Part shown: positions 37,026-44,451 of the stretch, one piece after another | How the letters are laid out: every line of letters begins with the position of its first letter | How positions within the stretch are numbered: position 1 is the stretch's first letter | Program-made: the position numbers and the translations under genes | Notes under the pieces: generated by a model | Databases searched by the model: none | Told to the model about the DNA's origin: nothing | The model's input: only the letters and a program-made list of their open reading frames with translations | Assembly: GCF_009388985.1 (NCBI RefSeq) | Contig: NZ_CP036422.1 | Span: forward strand, 393,501 to 457,500 | Reading direction: 5' to 3' | Origin: Halioglobus maricola | GTDB taxonomy: Bacteria > Pseudomonadota > Gammaproteobacteria > Pseudomonadales > Halieaceae | Length of the DNA stretch: 64,000 bases

Positions 37026-37916
37026 TCAGCCCGGTCGCTGCCCGCGCAGGCAAACCCAGCCCTCGTGCTCCGAGGCGACTGCTAGCTGGATGTGGTCCGA
37101 GTAGTGAGCAATAACACCCTCGGCCTGTGTATTGAGCAGGCCCGACAGCATCAGGGTGCCACCGGGTTTCAGCAGGTGCAGCAGGGTGGGTGACAGTTCC
37201 ATGAGCGGGCCGGCCAGGATGTTGGCAATCACCGTCTCTGCGCGCTCCTGCCAGTCGGCAGCGTTGTAACCCCCAGGGAGGGTGACCGGAAAGCGCTCGG
37301 CGGCCAGACCGTTGCGATTCGCGTTATCGCGGCTCGCGGTTAGGGCTTGGGGGTCGTTATCTACCCCAAGCGCTTCGCGGGCGCCGAGCTTGAGCGCCGC
37401 GACTGCCAGGATGCCGGTACCGCAGCCATAGTCGACGACGACCTGACCGTCGAGATCCAGGGAGTCCAGTTCTGCCAGGCACAGGGCGGTGGTGGAGTGC
37501 GTGCCTGTGCCAAAGGCCAGGCCAGGGTCCAGTAACAGGTTGACGGCGTCGGGTTCTGGCGGCTCCAGCCAACTGGGGCAGACCCACAGGCGGCGGCCGA
37601 ACTGCATCGGTTGGTAGTGCTGCATCCACTCCCGCTCCCAGTCCTTGTCCTCGAGAATTTCGGTGCGCGAACTGCACTGGCTCAGGAGCTCGGTGGGGAA
37701 TTGAGCTAATACGGCGTCCATGTCGGTATCGGCGGGATAGAGCCCGGTGAGGCGGGTCTGGCGCCACAGGGGCGTTTCGCCGACGGCCGGTTCAAGCACG
37801 GGTTGGTCGGCGTTGTCTTCCAGGGTTACCGCAACAGAACCGCTGGCGAGCATCAGGTTTTCCAGTTGCTCCACCTGCTCCGGGTCTGTGTCGAGGCGCA
37901 GTTGTATCCAGGTCAT
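37026..37916 (-). CDS. prmA: Ribosomal protein L11 methyltransferase
   Basis: PrmA trimethylates several amino groups of ribosomal protein L11. The 296-residue length matches the family. The N-terminal substrate domain begins MTWIQLRLDTDPEQVEQLEN. The SAM domain has LLLDPGLAFGTGTHSTTALC (about 118-137), VVDYGCGTGILAVAALKLGA (about 148-167, motif I), VDNDPQAL (about 172-179) and VIANILAGPLMEL (about 217-229, catalytic NxLxxP-like motif). It stands alone between accC (90 bases upstream, two hairpins) and a terminator, an order kept in many gammaproteobacteria. Confidence 0.95.
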   Translation of the reverse strand: MTWIQLRLDTDPEQVEQLENLMLASGSVAVTLEDNADQPVLEPAVGETPLWRQTRLTGLYPADTDMDAVLAQFPTELLSQCSSRTEILEDKDWEREWMQHYQPMQFGRRLWVCPSWLEPPEPDAVNLLLDPGLAFGTGTHSTTALCLAELDSLDLDGQVVVDYGCGTGILAVAALKLGAREALGVDNDPQALTASRDNANRNGLAAERFPVTLPGGYNAADWQERAETVIANILAGPLMELSPTLLHLLKPGGTLMLSGLLNTQAEGVIAHYSDHIQLAVASEHEGWVCLRGQRPG

Positions 37917-37929
37917 TGCATGAGGCCTT

Positions 37930-37969
37930 GCCCCGAGCGGGGCGCGCTGCGGTCTCGAATGGAGACCAC
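37930..37969 (-). other. Two adjacent hairpins between accC and prmA
   Basis: Reading the minus strand, GTGGTCTC (37962-37969) pairs with GAGACCGC (37949-37956) across a five-base loop, with one G-U pair. Then GCCCC (37939-37943) pairs with GGGGC (37930-37934) across four bases. No T-run follows either, so they are not standard intrinsic terminators. They may slow read-through or protect the accC mRNA end. Confidence 0.5.
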
Positions 37970-38006
37970 AGATGGGTGCTAGCAGAGGTTGAGCAGCCGA
38001 AAAGTA

Positions 38007-39353
38007 TCAGTCTTCCAGCTTGCTCTCGAGGTAGTGAATGCTCACACCACCCGCTTCGAAGGCCGCATCGCGACACAGCTCACGGTGTAAAGGTGTATTG
38101 GTGCGAATGCCCTCAACTACCAACTCATCCAGCGCCTGACGCATTCTGGCCAGCGCTACCTCGCGGCTCTCGCCAAAGGTAATGATCTTGGCAATCAGCG
38201 AGTCGTAGAAGGGCGGCACTGTATAGCCGTCATACAGATGTGAATCGCAGCGCACACCCAGACCACCGGGTGCGTGGAAGGTGTTCACCTTGCCCGGAGA
38301 CGGCAGGAAGTTCTGCGGATCCTCGGCATTGATGCGGCACTCGAAGGAGTGCCCATGGAAGCGAACTTCGTCCTGGGTGGCAGACAGCGGCAGGCCGGCG
38401 GCGATCCGCAACTGCTCCTTGACGATGTCGAAACTGGTGATCATCTCAGTGACAGGGTGCTCGACCTGTACCCGGGTGTTCATCTCGATGAAATAGAAAC
38501 CGCCGTCTTCAAACAGAAACTCGAAAGTGCCCGCTCCGCGGTAGTCAATTTCGAGACAGGCGTTCACACAGGCCTCGTAAACCTGGTTGCGCAGATCTTC
38601 GGGGATGTCCGGCGCCGGTGCTTCTTCAATGACTTTCTGGTGCCGCCGTTGCAGTGAACAGTCGCGGTCGCCCAGGTGAATAGCGTTGCCCTGACCGTCG
38701 GCCAGTACCTGAACTTCCACGTGACGCGGCTTCTGTAGAAATTTCTCCAGATACACCACGTCGGAGCCAAAGGCCGCGGCGGCCTCAGACTTGGTCACTT
38801 CTATGGAGGAAATCAGTACTTCTTCATTATGCACCACTCGCATGCCGCGGCCACCGCCGCCGGCAGCAGCCTTGATAATCACCGGATAGCCCACCCGCTG
38901 GGCGATTTGCCGGGTGCGATCGTGATCGTCGGTGAGAGGGCCGTCAGAGCCGGGCACGGTGGGTACGCCAGCGCGCTTCATCGCTTCAATCGCTGATACC
39001 TTGTCGCCCATCAGGCGGATGGTGTCAGCGCGGGGGCCGACAAAGGTGAAGCCGCTTTTTTCGACCTGGTCGGCGAAGTCTGCATTCTCCGCCAGAAAGC
39101 CATATCCCGGGTGAATGGCTGTTGCATCAGTGACTTCTGCGGCACTGATCAGTGCAGGGACGTTCAGATAACTCTCGGTGGAGGGAGCCGGGCCGATACA
39201 AACGGATTCGTCTGCGAGGCGAACATGCATGAGTTCTGCATCTGCCTTGGAGTGAACCGCGACCGTGCGGATTCCGAGTTCCTTGCAGGCGCGCAGCACG
39301 CGCAGGGCAATCTCTCCCCGGTTGGCGATAAGAACCTTGTCCAGAATGGGCAT
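38007..39353 (-). CDS. accC: Biotin carboxylase subunit of acetyl-CoA carboxylase
   Basis: AccC carboxylates the biotin on AccB using ATP and bicarbonate, the first half of malonyl-CoA synthesis. The 448-residue ATP-grasp protein begins [20 protein letters not shown]. It shows [15 protein letters not shown] (about 80-94), [17 protein letters not shown] (about 156-172, ATP loop), [18 protein letters not shown] (about 200-217) and [17 protein letters not shown] (about 286-302) with the metal and bicarbonate residues. Located 30 bases after accB on the same strand; aroQ-accB-accC is the usual gammaproteobacterial operon. Confidence 0.96.
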   Translation of the reverse strand: MPILDKVLIANRGEIALRVLRACKELGIRTVAVHSKADAELMHVRLADESVCIGPAPSTESYLNVPALISAAEVTDATAIHPGYGFLAENADFADQVEKSGFTFVGPRADTIRLMGDKVSAIEAMKRAGVPTVPGSDGPLTDDHDRTRQIAQRVGYPVIIKAAAGGGGRGMRVVHNEEVLISSIEVTKSEAAAAFGSDVVYLEKFLQKPRHVEVQVLADGQGNAIHLGDRDCSLQRRHQKVIEEAPAPDIPEDLRNQVYEACVNACLEIDYRGAGTFEFLFEDGGFYFIEMNTRVQVEHPVTEMITSFDIVKEQLRIAAGLPLSATQDEVRFHGHSFECRINAEDPQNFLPSPGKVNTFHAPGGLGVRCDSHLYDGYTVPPFYDSLIAKIITFGESREVALARMRQALDELVVEGIRTNTPLHRELCRDAAFEAGGVSIHYLESKLED

Positions 39354-39383
39354 TTCGATTATTCCTCAGGTGCGCGCGGGCAC

Positions 39384-39860
39384 TTACACGATCGAGAACA
39401 GGGGCTGGTCGAATTCCACCGGCTCACCGTTCTCTACCAGGATGGCCTCAATGGTGCCGGCGCGATCCGCTTCAATCTGGTTCATCATTTTCATGGCTTC
39501 AACAATGCAGATCACATCGCCGACCTTCACCGTTTGGCCGACTTCGGCGAATGATGGCGAAGAGGGCGAGGGTGCGCGGTAGAAAGTGCCCACCATCGGG
39601 GATTTCACCACGTGGCCATTGGTGGCCGGCGCAGCGGGTTCGGAAGCAGCGGGCGCCGCTTCTGGCGCCACCGGCGCGGCTGCAGGAGCAGGGGCCGGAA
39701 CCGGCGCAGGAGCGGCATACATGGGCGCGGCGGCGGCCATGTACGGCTGTGCGCTATTGCGGCTGATGCGAACCGATTCCTCGCCCTCCTTGATTTCGAT
39801 TTCGTCGATATTCGACTCTTCCAGCAACTCGATCAGCTTTTTTACTTTGCGAATGTCCAT
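39384..39860 (-). CDS. accB: Biotin carboxyl carrier protein
   Basis: AccB carries the biotin that moves CO2 from AccC to the carboxyltransferase AccAD. The 158 residues have an N-terminal helix ([20 protein letters not shown]), a flexible Ala-Pro-rich linker (about 35-80), and a biotinyl domain ending with the biotinylation motif [12 protein letters not shown] (target Lys about residue 122) and the preceding thumb segment [12 protein letters not shown] (about 93-104). It lies 28 bases after aroQ. Confidence 0.96.
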   Translation of the reverse strand: MDIRKVKKLIELLEESNIDEIEIKEGEESVRISRNSAQPYMAAAAPMYAAPAPVPAPAPAAAPVAPEAAPAASEPAAPATNGHVVKSPMVGTFYRAPSPSSPSFAEVGQTVKVGDVICIVEAMKMMNQIEADRAGTIEAILVENGEPVEFDQPLFSIV

Positions 39861-39888
39861 GGTGTGTTTCTCTTCAGCAAGTTGAAGT

Positions 39889-40332
39889 TCAGGATTGTTC
39901 TATGTGTTTGATAGCTGCCTGCAGGCCCAGTTCATAGCCCTGGGGCCCCAGTCCGCAGATCACGCCTTTGGCCAGGTCGGAAAAATAAGAGTGCTGGCGG
40001 AACTCCTCCCGGGCGTGAACGTTCGAGAGATGAATCTCGATAAAGGGTATCTGTACCGCTGCCAGCGCATCGCGCAGCGCCACGCTGGTGTGGGTGAAGG
40101 CTGCGGGGTTGATCAGGATAAAGTTGACGCCTTCATGGCGAGCATCCTGCACGCGTTCGACCAGTTCATATTCGGCATTGCTCTGAACGTAGAGCAGGTG
40201 GTGACCTTTGTCGCGTGCCTGTTGTTGCAGGGTCTGGTTGATGTCAGACAGGGTGGTGCTGCCATAGATTTCAGGCTCGCGCTCTCCCAGCAGGTTCAGG
40301 TTGGGGCCGTGGAGAACGAGTATTGTGGCCAT
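39889..40332 (-). CDS. aroQ: Type II 3-dehydroquinate dehydratase
   Basis: AroQ removes water from 3-dehydroquinate in the shikimate pathway, which supplies chorismate for tryptophan. The 147-residue dodecameric type II form is recognised from [21 protein letters not shown] (start; catalytic Tyr near residue 24), [13 protein letters not shown] (about 49-61), [20 protein letters not shown] (about 71-90) and [20 protein letters not shown] (about 98-117). First gene of aroQ-accB-accC; its upstream region has an inverted repeat described separately. Confidence 0.95.
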   Translation of the reverse strand: MATILVLHGPNLNLLGEREPEIYGSTTLSDINQTLQQQARDKGHHLLYVQSNAEYELVERVQDARHEGVNFILINPAAFTHTSVALRDALAAVQIPFIEIHLSNVHAREEFRQHSYFSDLAKGVICGLGPQGYELGLQAAIKHIEQS

Positions 40333-40445
40333 GTGCTGGTCTCACGCGCGAATTGAATTATTCGCCCAAGTTTGGCGCAATATCGTGAGTCTGTCCACGG
40401 CTTTGGTAAAAATTAGCATTTTGTCTGCATTTAGCAGCGCGATTG

Positions 40446-40568
40446 CGGAAGTTAGCAATATTTTCGAAGTTGTGGACTTCTACGGGGTCAATACAGGGTG
40501 CTTCGCCGAAGAAGTGCGATAAGCCGCAAAATTGGTGCTAACTAACGCCAAGGTGCGGCTAACTTCCG
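40446..40568. repeat. Inverted repeat upstream of aroQ-accB-accC
   Basis: A perfect 11-base inverted repeat: CGGAAGTTAGC at 40446-40456 and its complement GCTAACTTCCG at 40558-40568, 101 bases apart. The stretch also has further GCTAA/TTAGC words near 40413, 40429, 40537 and 40541, and a small palindrome CTTCGCCGAAG (40501-40511). It fills most of the 237-base gap between the end of dsbD and aroQ, where the acc promoter should be, so a DNA-binding site for a regulator is a reasonable guess. Confidence 0.5.
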
Positions 40569-40569
40569 G

Positions 40570-42312
40570 TTATTTTCCTGAAACGACCTCCAGAGCCTCC
40601 ATAACGATGTCTGCAGTGACGATCTGCGGCAGGAGAAAAGGCTGGCCGGCGCCAGCAGGGGGGTACATCACGTACAGTGGGATCCCGGTGCGGCCGTGGC
40701 TGGCGATAAATTCGGCGATATCGGCATCGTAGTTGGTCCAGTCCGCGACCATATAGGTGACGCCGTGGTCGGCAAACGCGGCGGTGATGTCCTCGGTAAA
40801 CAGAACGGCTGTCTCATTGGCAAGGCATGTGATGCACCAGTCGGCGGTCACATCGACAAACACCGGGGTGCCGGACGTTCGAAGTTGTTCTATGGCCTCA
40901 TTGGACCAGGCCACCCTGCCATCAGTGAGTTGCTTTTCTGCGCCACCGGCAGGGTCCAGATTGTCCATGCTGGCCAGGCCCAATGCACCTGCCGCGCAGA
41001 TCGCGGCGAGCCAGCGGCGAGCGCCGCCTTTTTCCCATAGCCACAGGCCCAGGGTCAGCAACAGCGCGCCACAGAGCACTGCGGCCATGGTGTTCACTCC
41101 AGTCTGCCGGCCCGCCACCCACAGCAGCCAGATCGCCGCCGCGTAGAGCGGAAATGCCAATAGCTCTTTCAGGGTTTCCATCCAGGGGCCGGGTCGCGGC
41201 ATGAGTTTTCTGGCCGCACCGCTGTAACTGAACAGCAGCAGTGGCGCCGCCATGCCCAGCCCGAGGGCGGCGAACACTGTCAGTCCGGTGAGCGGTGGCT
41301 GGGTGACAGCAAATCCGAGCGCAGTGCCCATAAATGGAGCGGTGCAGGGGCTGGCGACGACAACGGCCAGTACCCCGGTGAAGAAACTGCCACTCAGGCC
41401 GCCGCGGTCAGCCAGTGCACTGCCGGTATTCATCAGATTACCGCCCAGATGGACCAGCCCCGAGAGTGACAGCCCCATCACCAGAAACAGGTAGGCGAGG
41501 GCGATCACGAACCCGGGCGACTGTAATTGGAAGCCCCAGCCTACGGCGCTGCCAGCCTGTTGTAGCGCGATCAGCACAGCGGCCACGGCGACAAAGCTCA
41601 CGACAACGCCCGCCGTGTAAATCCAGCTGTGCAGGTGGCGGTCGTGGTCACTGCTCTGGGCAAAGCTCAGTACTTTAAGTGACAGTATGGGGAAAACGCA
41701 GGGCATCAGGTTGAGAATGGCACCGCCCAGGAAGGCCAGTAAAAGCATGTAGGCCAGTGAGCTTCCATTGCCTTCTGTTGCTGTAGCCGGCGCGGCCGTC
41801 ACCTGCGGTTTGCGCTTTGGCGGGGTAGTTTCGGTGACCTCGGCCGCCCCGGGTGCCCAGCTGAAATACTGCTTGCGTGGGGGGTAGCAGAGCCCGGCAT
41901 CAGCGCAACCCTGCGACGTGACAGTCAGTTGCAGCGAACCGTCGCGCTGGCGCTCGGTGTCCACCGTGATGTCCGCGCTGTTGTAATAGACCGATACGTC
42001 GCCGAAAAATTCGTCAGTGCGGTCGAGGCCCTCGGGCAGATTTTCGCGCAGTGGCAGCGCGCCGCGGTGATCTTCTCCCTGGAACTTGAATGCGTGCTGA
42101 TACAGATAGTAGCCATCTGCTATCTGCCAATAGAGCCGCAAGCCCTCTCCGGCTGGCTCCACCTCCAGTTTGTAGGCCTCCTCTACTGGCAGAAAGTCTG
42201 GCTGCTCGATGCCGAAAGGGTTGCTTCCGCTAGAGCCGGGCATCTGGGCATAGGCCTGGGCCTGCAGCAGAACGGCGCTAAGAGTGAGTAGTGTGGCCAG
42301 TATCAGGCGCAT
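40570..42312 (-). CDS. dsbD: Thiol:disulfide interchange protein DsbD
   Basis: DsbD takes electrons from cytoplasmic thioredoxin across the membrane to periplasmic DsbC, DsbG and related proteins. In 580 residues: signal peptide to about residue 22; N-terminal domain with the cysteine pair in GCADAGLCYPPRKQYF (about 137-152); eight membrane segments (about 185-450) with MPCVFPILSLKVLSFAQ (about 202-218) and SPCTAPFMGTALGF (about 322-335); and a thioredoxin-like C-terminal domain with the active site ADWCITCLANE (about 491-501). All six cysteines expected for electron relay are present. It is divergent from the copper chaperone gene. Confidence 0.95.
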   Translation of the reverse strand: MRLILATLLTLSAVLLQAQAYAQMPGSSGSNPFGIEQPDFLPVEEAYKLEVEPAGEGLRLYWQIADGYYLYQHAFKFQGEDHRGALPLRENLPEGLDRTDEFFGDVSVYYNSADITVDTERQRDGSLQLTVTSQGCADAGLCYPPRKQYFSWAPGAAEVTETTPPKRKPQVTAAPATATEGNGSSLAYMLLLAFLGGAILNLMPCVFPILSLKVLSFAQSSDHDRHLHSWIYTAGVVVSFVAVAAVLIALQQAGSAVGWGFQLQSPGFVIALAYLFLVMGLSLSGLVHLGGNLMNTGSALADRGGLSGSFFTGVLAVVVASPCTAPFMGTALGFAVTQPPLTGLTVFAALGLGMAAPLLLFSYSGAARKLMPRPGPWMETLKELLAFPLYAAAIWLLWVAGRQTGVNTMAAVLCGALLLTLGLWLWEKGGARRWLAAICAAGALGLASMDNLDPAGGAEKQLTDGRVAWSNEAIEQLRTSGTPVFVDVTADWCITCLANETAVLFTEDITAAFADHGVTYMVADWTNYDADIAEFIASHGRTGIPLYVMYPPAGAGQPFLLPQIVTADIVMEALEVVSGK

Positions 42313-42482
42313 AGTGTGTCCATGGTTGGTTGCCCCGCCTGCTCCGTGGTAGGAGCGGTTTAAGCGGGTTGATTCAGCGGCAGATTCTATCAGCCCTTGG
42401 CTCTGGGCCCAATTTGCTGGCTGATTGCGGTCGCGGTGGTGTAGTCTAGGACGTCATAGAACGCGATTAGTTTCCCCCTGGA

Positions 42483-42950
42483 GTGCGAGTGTTTTCCCGA
42501 ATCCTGACTTTCGCCGGTGCAATGATGCTGGCGCCCGCATTGGTGGCCGAATCAAGCGGTGTAAGCATCGAAAACGCCTGGGTGAGGGCGCTCCCGCCTG
42601 TGCAGCAGACGACGGCTGCGTACCTAACCCTGAGAAACTCCGGGGACGCCCCTGCGAAGGTGGTCGGAGCCACTGTTGCCGGTGCTGGCAAGGTGGAAAT
42701 CCATACCAGTCGCGAGGTCGATGGGCTGGTGAGGATGGAGCAATTGACTACACTGGAGGTGGCGCCTCAGGGCACCTATGCGTTGGCCCCCGGTGGCACT
42801 CATTTGATGCTGTTTGAGCTGGAGGCGATGCCCCAGCCGGGCGAGACTCGGGCCTTATGTATCGAGTTTGCCTCCGTGGATAACGTCTGCGTCGAGGCCG
42901 AGGTGCGCAAGGGCGCGCCGACACAGGCCGATCACCACCACCATCACTGA
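42483..42950 (+). CDS. PCu(A)C-type periplasmic copper chaperone
   Basis: A 155-residue exported protein of the PCu(A)C family, which delivers Cu(I) to cytochrome oxidase. After a signal peptide ending LVAES (about residue 22), the copper motif H-x10-M-x21-H-x-M is complete: His in VEIHTSREVDGLVRM (about 76-90) and the HLM of GGTHLMLF (about 110-117). The position after the first His is Thr where many members have Met. The C-terminus ends in five consecutive His residues, a possible extra metal site. The start is GTG at 42483 with a weak ribosome site. It lies 22 bases before the DUF2333 gene and divergent from dsbD, itself a redox partner of copper assembly. Confidence 0.85.
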   Translation: MRVFSRILTFAGAMMLAPALVAESSGVSIENAWVRALPPVQQTTAAYLTLRNSGDAPAKVVGATVAGAGKVEIHTSREVDGLVRMEQLTTLEVAPQGTYALAPGGTHLMLFELEAMPQPGETRALCIEFASVDNVCVEAEVRKGAPTQADHHHHH

Positions 42951-42972
42951 CACAAGCGATACGGAATAAAGC

Positions 42973-44019
42973 ATGAATGCAGTAAAAGATACCTGGGATG
43001 ACTGGCGCGACCGGATGCTGGACTGGGTTCCGGAAAAAGGTCCCGGCAAGTGGATATTGTCGGCATTCATCCTCTATGTCTTGACGATACTCGTGCTGGG
43101 TATTTACTGGAGTTCGACGCCCGAGCACTTCGATCCGGCAGAGAAGGCCGCGGACTACGCCGCAGCTGACGGCGGAGAGGTTGTTACTGGTTCAGTGACT
43201 ACCGCTGCGCTGATGGGCGTGATGGAAACCCTGCTCGACAAACCTGGCGGCTATCTGCATAACGACCGCTTCCCCCCTGGTGTGCTGCTCGATAACACGC
43301 CGAACTGGGAATACGGCGTCCTGATTCAAGTGCGTGATTTGTCGCGAGCCATGCGCGAAGTGTTCAGTCGCTCGCAGTCCCAGTCCACCGAGGACAAGGA
43401 CCTGGCGATGGCTGAGCCCCGCTACCACTTTGATTCTGACAGCTGGGTGCTGCCATCCACGGAGTCGGAGTATCGCGAGGCACTGTCCTACACGCGGAAT
43501 TATTTCCAGCGGCTGTCGGATGCGAACCAGCCCGGCGCCCAGTTCTACACGCGCTCTGACAACCTTCGTTATTGGCTATCGACGGTCAATACCCGGCTCG
43601 GCAGCTTGTCCCAGCGCCTGTCTGCCAGTGTGGGCCAGCGCCGCCTGAATACTGATCTTGCGGGCGACAGTGCCGCTGGCCAATCTACCAGTGGCCCCGG
43701 TGAGGTGCTGGTGAAAACGCCGTGGCTGGAAATTGACGATGTGTTCTATGAGGCACGCGGTACTACCTGGGCGTTGATTCATTTCCTCAAGGCAGTAGAA
43801 GTGGATTTCGCCGATGTGCTGCGCAAGAAAAACGCCCTGGTCAGCCTGCAGCAGATCATCCGTGAGCTTGAGGGAGCACAGGAGCCGCTGTGGAGCCCAA
43901 TGGTGCTCAACGGCACCGGCTTTGGCCTTTTCGCGAATCACTCGCTGGTGATGGCCTCGTATATCAGCCGCGCCAATGCGGCGATTATCGACCTGCGCGA
44001 CCTGCTGCTACAGGGCTAG
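42973..44019 (+). CDS. DUF2333 family inner-membrane protein
   Basis: A 348-residue protein of the uncharacterised DUF2333 family. A cytoplasmic N-terminus (DDWRDRMLDWVPEK) is followed by one membrane segment at about 27-47 and a large periplasmic domain. Blocks typical of the family are KPGGYLHNDRFPPGVLLDN (about 90-108), NWEYGVLIQVRDLSRAMR (about 110-127) and SWVLPSTESEY (about 157-167). No enzyme motif is visible. Co-oriented with the copper chaperone gene 22 bases upstream. The next gene abuts on the opposite strand, with no gap. Function unknown. Confidence 0.8.
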   Translation: MNAVKDTWDDWRDRMLDWVPEKGPGKWILSAFILYVLTILVLGIYWSSTPEHFDPAEKAADYAAADGGEVVTGSVTTAALMGVMETLLDKPGGYLHNDRFPPGVLLDNTPNWEYGVLIQVRDLSRAMREVFSRSQSQSTEDKDLAMAEPRYHFDSDSWVLPSTESEYREALSYTRNYFQRLSDANQPGAQFYTRSDNLRYWLSTVNTRLGSLSQRLSASVGQRRLNTDLAGDSAAGQSTSGPGEVLVKTPWLEIDDVFYEARGTTWALIHFLKAVEVDFADVLRKKNALVSLQQIIRELEGAQEPLWSPMVLNGTGFGLFANHSLVMASYISRANAAIIDLRDLLLQG

Positions 44020-44367
44020 CTAGTCCGGCGCGTTGTAGCGCAGGCGGGTGCCTGTGTTGAGCGAGAGCCTGATCTCGGTGGCGCTGAGCTCTTTCGGAAA
44101 GTAGGTGCCCGACAGCTTGGCGTCGAGCAGGCTGGCGCCTTCCAGATTGGTGTTGCGGAAATCGATGCCGCTGAGGTCGGCATTGCGGAAATAGGAGTTG
44201 CTGAAGTCCAGCCCATCCGCATTCATGTTGCGTAAGTCCCTGCCGCGGTAGTCACCGCTTTTCAGTTCGCTGTTGTCCAGTGCGTCCCGCTGCTCGTTGA
44301 AGCTCTTGATGTCCTCATTGCGCAGGAGCTGGTATAAGGGATCGGGTTTGATCACAGGTTTATTCAT
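44020..44367 (-). CDS. Small pentapeptide-repeat protein
   Basis: A 115-residue protein. From about residue 40 it has nine or so pentapeptide repeats, A(D/N)LXX-type: DYRGRDLRNMNADGLDFSNS and the following FRNADLSGIDFRNTNLEG, which form a right-handed beta-helix. The N-terminus (PLYQLLRNEDIKSFNEQRD) is a short helix. The ATG at 44367, with AAGGA 7 bases before it, is chosen; the longer frame running to 45018 is an antisense shadow of the polymerase gene. Some pentapeptide proteins protect gyrase, but with so few repeats no function can be given. Divergent from polB. Confidence 0.7.
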   Translation of the reverse strand: MNKPVIKPDPLYQLLRNEDIKSFNEQRDALDNSELKSGDYRGRDLRNMNADGLDFSNSYFRNADLSGIDFRNTNLEGASLLDAKLSGTYFPKELSATEIRLSLNTGTRLRYNAPD

Positions 44368-44451
44368 TAGATGTCCTTTTCTGCGAGTGCCTGCGCGTTC
44401 AGCGGGCACATAGCTTAATCGCCGATTGCGGTGTAATACAAGAGAACTGTT

